Shown here piece by piece: positions 33,198 to 41,594 of a stretch of DNA of 64,000 nt. The translations under genes and the position numbers were made by a program. Below the pieces are notes generated by a model. It made no database searches and was not told the DNA's origin. It saw only the letters and a program-made list of their open reading frames with translations. The DNA lies in NCBI RefSeq assembly GCF_023935105.1, contig NZ_CP096040.1, forward strand, positions 4,569,001 through 4,633,000. The letters are read 5' to 3'. This DNA comes from Caulobacter segnis (GTDB lineage: Bacteria; Pseudomonadota; Alphaproteobacteria; Caulobacterales; Caulobacteraceae). The first letter of the stretch is position 1. Every line of letters begins with the position of its first letter.

Positions 33198-36100
33198 ATG
33201 ACCGACCTGGCCGACTGGGACAGCCTCGACGACGGCAAGTATCGCGACGAAGCCGCGGTGATCGCCGACCTTCTGGCCGCCAAGCCCCTGTCCAGCGAGG
33301 ACCGCGCCGCCGTCCGCGCCGAGGCCGAGGCCCTGGTGCGCGGGGCCCGCCGCAGCGTCCGCAAGCAGGGCGTGGTCGAGAGCTTCCTGCAGGAGTTCAG
33401 CCTGGGCACCCGTGAGGGCCTGGCCCTGATGTGCCTGGCCGAGGCGCTGCTGCGCACCCCCGACGACGACACCCGCGACAAGCTGATCGCCGAGAAGATC
33501 GGTTCGGCGGATTGGGCGTCTCACCTGGGCGGCAGCGACAGCCTGTTCGTCAACGCCTCGACCTGGGGCCTGATGCTGACCGGCAAGATCGTCGAGCCCG
33601 ACACCGAGGCCCAGAAGGACCTGCCCGGCTTCATCAAGAAGCTGGCCGGCCGCATCGGCGAACCGGTGATCCGCGCCGCCGTCGGCCAGGCGATCCGCAT
33701 CATGGGCGAGCAGTTCGTCCTGGGACGGACAATCGAGGCCGCCATCAAGCGCGCGGCCAACGAGGACACCATGTGCTCGTTCGACATGCTGGGCGAAGGC
33801 GCCCGCACCGCCGCCGACGCCGAGCGCTACGAGAAGGCCTATGCCGACGCCATCGACACGGTCGGCAAGCTGTCGAAGGCCTCGGGTCCGGAAGCCGGCC
33901 ACGGCGTCTCGGTCAAGCTCTCGGCCCTGTGCCCGCGCTACGAGGCCACGCACGAGAACCGCGTGTGGGAGGAGCTCTATCCCCGCACCCTGCGCCTGGC
34001 CAGGATCGCCGCCCGCCACAACCTCAACTTCACGATCGACGCCGAAGAGGCCGACCGCCTGGCCCTGTCGCTGAAGCTGCTGGACAAGCTGTGCCGCGAG
34101 CCGGAGCTCGGCGCGTGGACGGGCCTCGGTTTGGCCGTCCAGGCCTATCAGAAGCGCTGCGGCGAGGTCATCGCCCGCCTGCGCGCCCTGTCGGAAGAAA
34201 CCGGTCGCCGCCTGATGGTCCGCCTCGTCAAGGGCGCCTACTGGGACAGCGAGATCAAGCGCGCCCAGGTCGCCGGCCGCCCGGACTATCCGGTCTATAC
34301 GACCAAGCCGGCCACGGACCTGTCGTACCTGGTTTGCGCCAAGGCCCTGATCGCGGCGGCGCCGCACCTCTACGCCCAGTTCGCCACCCACAACGCCCAC
34401 ACCCTGGCGGCCGTGGTCCGCATGGCCAAGAACGCCGGGGTCAAGATCGAGCATCAGCGCCTGCACGGCATGGGCGAGGCGCTCTACAAGGCCGCCGACG
34501 ACCTCTACGACGGCGTCACCCTGCGGGCCTATGCCCCGGTCGGCGGTCACGAGGACCTGCTGCCCTATCTGGTCCGCCGCCTGCTGGAGAACGGCGCCAA
34601 CACCTCGTTCGTCCACGCGCTGCTGGACGAGCGGGTGCCGGTCGAGAAGGTCGTCACCGACCCGATCGACACGGTGGAGGCCCATCCCGACCGCCACGCC
34701 AAGATCCCGACGCCGATCGAGGTCTATGGCCCGCGCCGCCGCAACAGCGCCGGCCTGGACCTGTCGGTGAAGGCCGATCGCGCGCGCCTGGCCGCCGCCG
34801 TCGCGGCGATCGACGCCGAAACCCTCTCGGCCGGTCCGCTGGTCGGCGGCAAGCTCACGGCCGGCGGCCCGCCGCTGCCGGTGGTCGCCCCCGCCGACGA
34901 GACCAAGGTGGTCGGCGCGGTTTCCGAAGCCCAGATCCCGCAGATCGACGAGGCCTTCAAGCTGGCCCGCGCCGCGCAACCGGCCTGGGACCAGGCGGGC
35001 GGCCCGGCGCGCGCCCAGACCCTGCGCGCCATGGCCGACGCGCTCGAGAACAATATCGACCGCCTGATCGCCATCCTGGCGCGCGAAGCCGGCAAGACCC
35101 TTTCGGATGGCATCGCCGAGGTTCGCGAGGCCGTCGACTTCTGCCGCTACTACGCGGTGCTGGCCGAGGACCAGTTCGGTGCGGGCGAGGTGCTGAAGGG
35201 CCCGGTCGGCGAGACCAACACCCTGCGCCTGGCCGGGCGTGGCGTCTTCGTCTGCATCAGCCCGTGGAACTTCCCGCTGGCCATCTTCACCGGCCAGATC
35301 GCCGCCGCCCTGGCCGCCGGCAACGCCGTGCTGGCCAAGCCCGCCGAGCAGACGCCGCTGATCGCCTTCGAGGCCGTGAAGCTGTACCACGCCGCCGGCC
35401 TCGACCCGCGCCTGCTGGCCCTGCTGCCCGGTCGCGGCGAGACCGTCGGCGCGGCCCTGACCGGCCATGAGGGCCTGGACGGCGTCGCCTTCACCGGCGG
35501 CACCGACACCGCCTGGCGGATCAACCAGACGCTCGCGCAACGGCAGGGCCCGATCGTGCCGTTCATCGCCGAGACGGGCGGCCTCAACGGCATGTTCGTC
35601 GACACGACGGCCCAGCGCGAGCAGGTCATCGACGACGTCATCGTCAGCGCCTTCGGTTCGGCCGGCCAGCGCTGCTCGGCCCTGCGCCTGCTGTTCCTGC
35701 CCAACGACACCGCCGACCACATCATCGACGGCCTGAAGGGCGCCATGGACGTTTTGGTCCTGGGTGACCCCGCCCAAACCGTCACCGACGTCGGCCCGGT
35801 CATCGACGCCGAGGCCAAGGACGCGCTCGACAAGCACCAGGTCCGCCTGAGGGCCGAAGCCAAGGTGTTGCACGCCCTCGCCGCCCCGGCCGGCGGGACC
35901 TTCTTCGCCCCGGTCCTGGCCGAGATCCCGGCCGCCGACTTCCTGGAGCGCGAGGTGTTCGGCCCGATCCTGCACGTGGTCCGCTACAAGCCCGAAAACC
36001 TCGAGCAGGTGGCCGGCGCCCTGGCGGCCCGCCGCTACGGCCTGACCCTGGGCGTCCACTCGCGGATCGAGAGCTTCGCGGCCGACGTCCAGCGTCTGGT

Positions 36101-36296
36101 CCCGGCCGGCAACGCCTATGTCAATCGCTCGATGACCGGCGCCGTGGTCGGCGTCCAGCCGTTCGGCGGCGAGGGCCTGTCAGGCACCGGCCCCAAGGCC
36201 GGCGGTCCCCATGCCCTGCTCCGCTTCGCGGTCGAGCGAGCGGTCAGCGTCAACATCACCGCCCAGGGCGGCGACCCGGCGCTGCTGAACCTGTAG
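33198..36296 (+). CDS. putA: Bifunctional proline dehydrogenase / glutamate-5-semialdehyde dehydrogenase
   Basis: It oxidises proline to glutamate in two steps with channelled intermediates. The 1032-residue protein has a PRODH barrel (LSALCPRYEATHE, RLVKGAYWDSEIKRAQ near 335-350, HNAHTLAAVV) and an aldehyde dehydrogenase domain (SPWNFPLAIFTGQIAAALAAGN near 689, catalytic Glu in AETGGLNGMFVD near 790, catalytic Cys in SAGQRCSALRL near 824). It lacks the N-terminal ribbon-helix-helix of long E. coli-type PutA, so it is of the short non-regulatory class, consistent with the divergent PutR gene. The ATG at 33198 follows CACGGGAACGACC. Confidence 0.95.
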   Translation: MTDLADWDSLDDGKYRDEAAVIADLLAAKPLSSEDRAAVRAEAEALVRGARRSVRKQGVVESFLQEFSLGTREGLALMCLAEALLRTPDDDTRDKLIAEKIGSADWASHLGGSDSLFVNASTWGLMLTGKIVEPDTEAQKDLPGFIKKLAGRIGEPVIRAAVGQAIRIMGEQFVLGRTIEAAIKRAANEDTMCSFDMLGEGARTAADAERYEKAYADAIDTVGKLSKASGPEAGHGVSVKLSALCPRYEATHENRVWEELYPRTLRLARIAARHNLNFTIDAEEADRLALSLKLLDKLCREPELGAWTGLGLAVQAYQKRCGEVIARLRALSEETGRRLMVRLVKGAYWDSEIKRAQVAGRPDYPVYTTKPATDLSYLVCAKALIAAAPHLYAQFATHNAHTLAAVVRMAKNAGVKIEHQRLHGMGEALYKAADDLYDGVTLRAYAPVGGHEDLLPYLVRRLLENGANTSFVHALLDERVPVEKVVTDPIDTVEAHPDRHAKIPTPIEVYGPRRRNSAGLDLSVKADRARLAAAVAAIDAETLSAGPLVGGKLTAGGPPLPVVAPADETKVVGAVSEAQIPQIDEAFKLARAAQPAWDQAGGPARAQTLRAMADALENNIDRLIAILAREAGKTLSDGIAEVREAVDFCRYYAVLAEDQFGAGEVLKGPVGETNTLRLAGRGVFVCISPWNFPLAIFTGQIAAALAAGNAVLAKPAEQTPLIAFEAVKLYHAAGLDPRLLALLPGRGETVGAALTGHEGLDGVAFTGGTDTAWRINQTLAQRQGPIVPFIAETGGLNGMFVDTTAQREQVIDDVIVSAFGSAGQRCSALRLLFLPNDTADHIIDGLKGAMDVLVLGDPAQTVTDVGPVIDAEAKDALDKHQVRLRAEAKVLHALAAPAGGTFFAPVLAEIPAADFLEREVFGPILHVVRYKPENLEQVAGALAARRYGLTLGVHSRIESFAADVQRLVPAGNAYVNRSMTGAVVGVQPFGGEGLSGTGPKAGGPHALLRFAVERAVSVNITAQGGDPALLNL

Positions 36297-36335
36297 AAGA
36301 CTTGACGCCGTCGGCCATCAGCGGGACGCTTCGCC

Positions 36336-36599
36336 ATGGCCGACGGCTTCGACATTCACATCGATCCAGAACAAGCCAAGCGGCTGAAGATCGTGGCGGA
36401 CCGTCTGGGCATGTCCGTGCCCGAATATACCCTGGCGCTGATCGACGCGGGCCTGACCGGCGCGCTCCCCAAAACCATCGATCCTGACCCCGCCATCGAC
36501 GAGGCGATCGCCGACGCCGTTGAACGGGGTGACGAGCCGGCGATCTCCCTCGACGCGTTTCGCGCCCACATGCGGCGCGTGACCTCGGGCTTGGGTTGA
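36336..36599 (+). CDS. Orphan ribbon-helix-helix / antitoxin-like protein
   Basis: An 87-residue protein: FDIHIDPEQAKRLKIVADRLGMSVPEYTLALIDAGL resembles an RHH DNA-binding domain, and the acidic C-terminal part (PAIDEAIADAVERGDEPAISLDAFRAHMRRV) resembles ParD/RelB-type antitoxins. No toxin gene follows; the next gene is a GH5 enzyme. It starts 39 bp after putA on the same strand and may be a solitary regulator or the remnant of a toxin-antitoxin pair. Confidence 0.65.
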   Translation: MADGFDIHIDPEQAKRLKIVADRLGMSVPEYTLALIDAGLTGALPKTIDPDPAIDEAIADAVERGDEPAISLDAFRAHMRRVTSGLG

Positions 36600-36748
36600 C
36601 CTTCACGGTCTCGGTTTCGGCTGCGTCAGCCATGCGCCATTTATTCCATCATCTTTATTTAATCGCCTTCCACCCTGACGTGCCCTCGGCTAGGCTCCCG
36701 GAAAACACGGATCTAGAAACACAGATCTTCCAGGGGAAACGCCGGACC

Positions 36749-38086
36749 ATGTTCACCAGACGCTCCATCCTGGCCGGCTCGGCCGCCAGCCTGCTCGCCG
36801 CCCCCGCCCTCGGCGCCGCCCCGAAAAAGACAGCGCTGCCTAAAGGCTTCGTCGCCGTCGAGAACGGCCGCCTCGTCCTGGACGGCAAGCCCTATCGCTT
36901 CACCGGCGCGAACCTGTGGTACGGGGCCTGGCTGGGTTCGCCCGGCGCCAGCGGCGACCGCGCGCGGCTGAAACGCGAGCTGGATCGTTTGAAGGCGCTG
37001 GGCGTCACCAACCTGCGCGTCTTGGGCGCGGGCGAGCGCTCGCCCGCCAAGGTCGCCGCCAGCCCGACCTTCCAGGAGGCCCCCGGCGTCTACAGCCAGG
37101 ACCTGCTGAAGGGCCTGGACGTGCTGCTGGCCGAGATGGCCGCGCGGGACATGAAGGCGGTGATCTACGTCAACAACTTCTGGGACTGGTCGGGCGGCAT
37201 GCCGGCCTATCTGAACTGGGTCGGCAACGGCCCCTGGTTCCAGCAGGGCGACCCGGCCCACCCCTGGCCCGAATTCGCCGACTACTCGGCCCGCTTCTAC
37301 GGCGACCAGAAGGCCAACGCCCTCTTCCGTCGCTACCTGACCGGCCTGGTCGGCCGCCAGAACACCGTCACCGGCAAGGCCTATCGCGACGACCCGACCA
37401 TCATGGCCTGGCAGCTGGCCAACGAGCCGCGTCCGGCCGGCTCCCAGGCGTTCGGCGACAAGAACCTGCCCGCCTACTACCGCTGGATCGAGGAGGTCTC
37501 GACGATCATCAAGACCCTGGATCCCCGGCATCTGGTCAGCACCGGCAGCGAAGGCGACATGGGCTGCCTGCAGAGCGAGGCCTGCGTGGTCCAGGCTCAC
37601 AAACCGGCCACCATCGACTACCTGACCCTGCACATCTGGCCCAACAACTGGGGCTGGATCGATCCCAAGACCCAGCCTGCCACCTACGACGCCGGCGAGG
37701 CCCGCTGCCGCGACTACGTCAGGCGCCACATCGCCCTGGCCAAGTCGCTGAACAAGCCGCTGGTCATCGAGGAGTTCGGCCTGATCCGCGAGGATCGCGC
37801 GTTCGCCCCCGGCGCGGACGCGACCCACAAGGACCGGTTCTACAAGACCATCTACGGTCTGGCCCTGGACGACATGAAGGCCGGTGGCCCGATCGCCGGC
37901 ACCAACTTCTGGGCCTGGAACGGCGAGGGCCGCGCCCAGCATCCGGACGCCTGGTTCGTGCAGGGCGACAAGAGCTTCGTCGGCGACCCGCCCCAGGAGG
38001 AGCAGGGCCTGTACGGGGTCTTCGACACCGACACCTCGACCAAGGCGGTGATCGCCGAGCACGCCGCGGCGGTGCGGGCGCTCTAA
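36749..38086 (+). CDS. GH5-family endo-beta-mannanase-like glycosidase
   Basis: A 445-residue exported glycosidase with a Tat-like signal (FTRRSILAGSAASLLAAPALGA). The TIM barrel carries the acid/base Glu in AWQLANEPRPAG near 218-229 and the nucleophile Glu in PLVIEEFGLIRE near 335-346, plus YVNNFWDWSGGMPAYL near 135-150. This set fits GH5 subfamily 7 mannan endo-1,4-beta-mannosidases. The ATG at 36749 follows CAGGGGAAACGCC. The 149-bp gap upstream is AT-rich around 36640-36662 and probably contains the promoter. The stop interlocks with the convergent neighbour (CTAA). Confidence 0.87.
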   Translation: MFTRRSILAGSAASLLAAPALGAAPKKTALPKGFVAVENGRLVLDGKPYRFTGANLWYGAWLGSPGASGDRARLKRELDRLKALGVTNLRVLGAGERSPAKVAASPTFQEAPGVYSQDLLKGLDVLLAEMAARDMKAVIYVNNFWDWSGGMPAYLNWVGNGPWFQQGDPAHPWPEFADYSARFYGDQKANALFRRYLTGLVGRQNTVTGKAYRDDPTIMAWQLANEPRPAGSQAFGDKNLPAYYRWIEEVSTIIKTLDPRHLVSTGSEGDMGCLQSEACVVQAHKPATIDYLTLHIWPNNWGWIDPKTQPATYDAGEARCRDYVRRHIALAKSLNKPLVIEEFGLIREDRAFAPGADATHKDRFYKTIYGLALDDMKAGGPIAGTNFWAWNGEGRAQHPDAWFVQGDKSFVGDPPQEEQGLYGVFDTDTSTKAVIAEHAAAVRAL

Positions 38087-39432
38087 GCGCCCGCCGACTT
38101 CCAGACGATCAGTAGCGATCCGCCCTGCAGGGCCGGGATCAGCTTTTGCACGTCGCCCGTCTCGATGGCCGGGCAGCCCAGGCTGCGGCCGATGCGGCCC
38201 GTGGCCTTGATGACCTCGGGCGCCACGTAGTCGGCGCCATGCATCACGATATGGCGGCGACGGGCGTTCGCGTTCGTCGCCTCCAGGCCATCCAGGTACA
38301 GCGTCTTGCCGTGCTCGCCGACATAGGTGACGTCGCAGTGATAGATCCCGAGCGACGAGCAGTTCGAGCCGTCCTCGTTCGAGAACACCTCGGCGTAACC
38401 ATCGTCCGCTGGCCCTTCCGATCCGCGCCCGTGAGCGCACAGGTGGGCCGAGGCGACCCCGGCCACGCAGTCGAACAGGAACAGCCGCGGCTTGGCCGAG
38501 TGCAGGTCGAAATCGACCACCGCCCAGTAGCGGGGATCGCTGGTCGGGCGATGCTTGTCGCGATAGGCGATCAGGCGCGCCGCCGCCGCCTCGACGCCGA
38601 AGTCTGCCGCCAGCCGCCGCAGGATGTCGGTGCGCGAGCCGCCCATGACCGGCGGCGGATCGGCCGCCTCGACCTCGCCCAGGAACGGCACGGCGGCGTC
38701 GGCGACCGGCTTGGGCATGGCGGGCGTCTTGGGAACCTTGGGCGCGCCCTGGTCGTCGACCGGCGTCCCGTTGGCCAGGATCGGCAGGTGGGCCAGGTCC
38801 CAGTTCCCGCGCCCGATCTCGCGCAGCAGGTCGCGCGTGCGATAGGCCGACGGCCGCAGGTCCGGGTTGGCATGGGTCGCCAGCCACGTGTTCCGGACCT
38901 CGACATAGCTCTTGATCCACGCCTTCTCGTCGCCGCCCTTCTTCGGCGTCAGCTCGCGAAAGCGCGACCTCAGGAACGGCAGGATTCCGCCGCTGTGGAT
39001 GAAGGAGTCATAGAGGACCAGCATCGACAGCGGCAGGACGAAGCCATTGTCGGTCGCCCACTTCAGGGCGGGCTGGAAATAGGCCAGGTCGAAGAACCGG
39101 TCCTGCGTGGCCCACATGACCGGGTCGCTCTCGCCCGCCCGCCGCAGCAGCGCCTTGAAGGCGGCGTTGTCGACCAGCGGCGTGGCGCCGATCAGCGTCA
39201 CATAGGGCGCCAGCCCCGCCGCCTGGGCCCCGCCGGCCTTGACGTACATGTCCACCAGCCGGGCCAGATTGCCGTACTCGGTGGTCTGGGACCGTCCGTA
39301 GGTGATCTGGCGAATGCGGTGCGGCCCATCGTTATAGATGCTGATCGCGCCGTACTTGCCCTTGATCGACCCGGTCTCGAACACATTGACCACGCGCTCG
39401 CAGACGAGCCTCTGCCTGGCTGACAGGTCCAT
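38083..39432 (-). CDS. GH46 chitosanase-like / murein L,D-transpeptidase fusion protein
   Basis: A 449-residue two-domain protein. Residues 1-230 resemble GH46 chitosanases: the catalytic Glu candidate is in VVNVFETGSIKG near 14-25 and the Asp candidate in ISIYNDGPHRI near 30-40, then RQITYGRSQTTEYGNLARLV and a helical lobe. After a Pro/Ala linker (APKVPKTPAMPKPVADAAVPF), residues about 265-449 form a YkuD_2-type L,D-transpeptidase-like domain: RYWAVVDFDLHSAKPRLFLFDC, HLCAHGRGSEG, and the active-site end RHIVMHGADYV then RIGRSLGCPAIE with His and Cys. There is no signal peptide. The ATG at 39432 follows GGGGAGGGGGAGCG. It may act on peptidoglycan sugar backbone and stem peptides together; this is inference. 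Confidence 0.75.
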   Translation of the reverse strand: MDLSARQRLVCERVVNVFETGSIKGKYGAISIYNDGPHRIRQITYGRSQTTEYGNLARLVDMYVKAGGAQAAGLAPYVTLIGATPLVDNAAFKALLRRAGESDPVMWATQDRFFDLAYFQPALKWATDNGFVLPLSMLVLYDSFIHSGGILPFLRSRFRELTPKKGGDEKAWIKSYVEVRNTWLATHANPDLRPSAYRTRDLLREIGRGNWDLAHLPILANGTPVDDQGAPKVPKTPAMPKPVADAAVPFLGEVEAADPPPVMGGSRTDILRRLAADFGVEAAAARLIAYRDKHRPTSDPRYWAVVDFDLHSAKPRLFLFDCVAGVASAHLCAHGRGSEGPADDGYAEVFSNEDGSNCSSLGIYHCDVTYVGEHGKTLYLDGLEATNANARRRHIVMHGADYVAPEVIKATGRIGRSLGCPAIETGDVQKLIPALQGGSLLIVWKSAGA

Positions 39433-39534
39433 CGCTCCCCCTCCCCTGGCGAACCATCCCACAATACCACTATGGATTGCCTATATGACGAAAGCGCGCA
39501 TAGCGACAGCGCTCGCGAACCGCAAATAGTGGAT

Positions 39535-39548
39535 TGTCACCGGTGTCA
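39535..39548. promoter_or_regulatory. LacI-type operator before the carboxylesterase
   Basis: TGTCACCGGTGTCA with perfect core CACCGGTG, 54 bp before the carboxylesterase start. A second related half site, GTGATACCGCTTCCG, follows at 39552. It belongs to the same family as the sites at 14675, 15606 and 17380. Confidence 0.6.
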
Positions 39549-39601
39549 TCCGTGATACCGCTTCCGTTAAACCGCTCATGAGAAGCGCCGGAGGACACGC
39601 C

Positions 39602-41242
39602 TTGGACACCCCCTCTCAGACTCGCCGCGCCCTGGTCACCGGCGCCGCCGCCCTGGCCGCCTACGCCGCCCTGCCGCGCGCGGGCTTCGCGGCCGAGAAG
39701 CGCTCGCCGGTGGTGACGACGACCAACGGCAAGGTGCGCGGCTATGTCGACGGCGAGGTCAACGTCTTCAAGGGCCTGCGCTACGGCGCCGACACCGGGG
39801 GCGCGCGGCGCTTCCAGGCGCCCGTCAAGCCCGAGCCCTGGACCGACGTGAAAGACGCCCTGGCCTACGGCGCGGCCTCGATGCAGACAGGCAAGGGCGA
39901 GGACGGCGAGACGCTGTCCGAGGACTGCCTGTTCCTCAACGTCTGGACCCCCGCGAAGGTCAGCAAGAAGGACGGCCTCGCGGGCTCTTCCTTGAATGAC
40001 GGCGGCAAGCGGCCGGTGATGTTCTACATCCACGGCGGCGCCTATAACGGCGGCTCGGGGTCCAGCCCCTGGTACGAGGGGACCAGGCTGGCCAAGCGCG
40101 GCGACGTCGTGGTGGTCACGGTCAACCACCGCCTGAACGCCTTCGGTTACCTCTATCTGGCGCGCCTGTTCAACGACCCCACCGTGGCCGACAGCGGCAA
40201 CGCCGGCCAGCTGGACCTCGTTTTGGCCCTGCAATGGGTGCGGGACAACATCGCGGCCTTCGGCGGCGATCCGGGCCGGGTGATGCTGTTTGGACAGTCG
40301 GGCGGTGGGGCCAAGATCGCCACCCTGATGGCCATGCCGGCGGCCAAGGGCCTGTTCCATCGCGCCGCGACCATGAGCGGCCAGCAGGTCACCGCCGGCG
40401 GCCCCTTCAACGCCACCAAGCGCGCCAAGCTGTTCTTGGACAAGCTGGGCGCGAAGGACCTGGCCGCCCTGCGCGCCCTGCCCGCCGAGCAGATGCTGAA
40501 CGGCCTGAAGGCCGTCGATCCGGTGGCCGGCTCGGGCGGGGTCTATATGGGCCCGGTGCTGGACGAGCGGAGCCTGGACCGCCACCCGTTCTTCCCCGAC
40601 GCCTCGCCGGTGGGCCTGTCCGTTCCGATGATGTGCGGCAACACCCACGACGAGACCAAGGGCTTCATCGGCTGGGACGCCTCGACCTTCCCGAAGACCT
40701 GGGACGAGGTGATCGCCAGGCTGCCGGGCCAGTTCAACGCCCGCATCGACATCGATCCCGAGACGGTGGTGGCCTTCTATCGCCGGACCTATCCCAACTA
40801 TTCGCCGGCCGACGTCTATTTCGCCGCCTCGACCGCCGGCCGCTCGTGGAAGGCCGCGATCATCCAGGACGAGGAACGGGCCCGCGCCGGCGCTCCGGCC
40901 TTCGCCTACCAGGTCAATTGGAAGTCGCCCGTGCAGGGCGGGATCTTCGGCGCGCCGCACACCATCGACATCGGCCTGGTGTTCGGCACGCTGGACGCCA
41001 AGGGCTCGATCGTCGGCACGGGACCGGAGTCGGTGGCGATGTCGAACACGATGAGCGACGCCTTCATCGCCTTCGCCCGCGCTGGCGACCCGAACGGCGG
41101 GAGCTTGCCCAAGTGGGAGCCCTACACCCTGCCCCGCCGCCAGACGATGGTGTTCGACACCACCTCACGGATGGAGGACGACCCGCGCGGGGCCGAGCGC
41201 GAATTCTTCAACCGCGTGCCGTTCACCCAGTTCGGGACTTGA
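39602..41242 (+). CDS. Type-B carboxylesterase (exported)
   Basis: A 546-residue alpha/beta-hydrolase. A Tat-like signal (TRRALVTGAAALAAYAALP) is followed by the family blocks GLRYGADTGGARRFQAP, the type-B signature EDCLFLNVW near 108-116, the oxyanion loop FYIHGGAYNGGSG, and the nucleophile elbow LFGQSGGGAKIATLMAMP near 229-246. It probably cleaves ester side groups of plant polymers. I prefer the TTG at 39602, which has GGAGGA six bases upstream; the ATG at 39578 lies before that site and has none of its own. Confidence 0.85.
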   Translation: MDTPSQTRRALVTGAAALAAYAALPRAGFAAEKRSPVVTTTNGKVRGYVDGEVNVFKGLRYGADTGGARRFQAPVKPEPWTDVKDALAYGAASMQTGKGEDGETLSEDCLFLNVWTPAKVSKKDGLAGSSLNDGGKRPVMFYIHGGAYNGGSGSSPWYEGTRLAKRGDVVVVTVNHRLNAFGYLYLARLFNDPTVADSGNAGQLDLVLALQWVRDNIAAFGGDPGRVMLFGQSGGGAKIATLMAMPAAKGLFHRAATMSGQQVTAGGPFNATKRAKLFLDKLGAKDLAALRALPAEQMLNGLKAVDPVAGSGGVYMGPVLDERSLDRHPFFPDASPVGLSVPMMCGNTHDETKGFIGWDASTFPKTWDEVIARLPGQFNARIDIDPETVVAFYRRTYPNYSPADVYFAASTAGRSWKAAIIQDEERARAGAPAFAYQVNWKSPVQGGIFGAPHTIDIGLVFGTLDAKGSIVGTGPESVAMSNTMSDAFIAFARAGDPNGGSLPKWEPYTLPRRQTMVFDTTSRMEDDPRGAEREFFNRVPFTQFGT

Positions 41243-41378
41243 GTTCGTAAGGCGGGAGCGGCGGCAGGTGCTCGACGAGGATCCGGGCGGTCATGTCGGA
41301 CTCGGCCTGGATCGGCGGCGGCTCGCCGAACACCGCCTTCCAAAGATCGATCCATGCCTGACGCTCTTCGGAACTCAA
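41223..41378 (-). CDS. Small protein of 51 residues with a CtrA-type promoter
   Basis: The frame starts TTG (MSSEERQAWIDLWKAVFGEP), continues with PPIQAESDMTARILVEHLPP, and ends in TGA. GGAAGGAG lies at good distance before the TTG. It is amphipathic, without a signal or membrane segment, and I do not recognise the family. It overlaps the last 20 bp of the convergent carboxylesterase gene. A perfect CtrA box lies 55 bp upstream, which supports it being a real, cell-cycle-controlled gene. Confidence 0.55.
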   Translation of the reverse strand: MSSEERQAWIDLWKAVFGEPPPIQAESDMTARILVEHLPPLPPYELKSRTG

Positions 41379-41432
41379 TTCGAGGACTCCTTCCGAGAGC
41401 CCAAATGGTCAGCGTGAACAAAGGGTTGCTGG

Positions 41433-41447
41433 TTAACGGCGCTTTAA
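41433..41447. promoter_or_regulatory. CtrA box (TTAA-N7-TTAA) before the 51-residue gene
   Basis: TTAACGGCGCTTTAA has exact 7-bp spacing and is part of the larger near-palindrome GGTTAACGGCGCTTTAACC (41431-41449). It lies 55 bp upstream of the small minus-strand gene. Confidence 0.6.
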
Positions 41448-41473
41448 CCAGGAAATCGTGCTGAAGCTTCGAT

Positions 41474-41586
41474 CGTCCCCGCGATGCGGGGGAGCTGTCG
41501 CGCAGCGACTGAGGGGCCAATGCGGCCGATGTCCAGCTAGCCCCCTCCGGCCCTCCGTGCCACCTCCCCCGCGATGCGGGGGAGGA
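41474..41586. repeat. GC-rich inverted intergenic repeat
   Basis: The ends CGTCCCCGCGATGCGGGGGAG and CTCCCCCGCGATGCGGGGGAGG are nearly identical hairpins. It lies just downstream of the CE20-like gene and belongs to the same class as the elements at 671, 4832, 11191 and 17139. Confidence 0.65.
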
Positions 41587-41594
41587 GAGCACAG

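Noticed and set aside
33165..36059. Open frame of 964 codons antisense to putA
   Set aside because: No recognisable domain and composition typical of a shadow frame; putA is certain.
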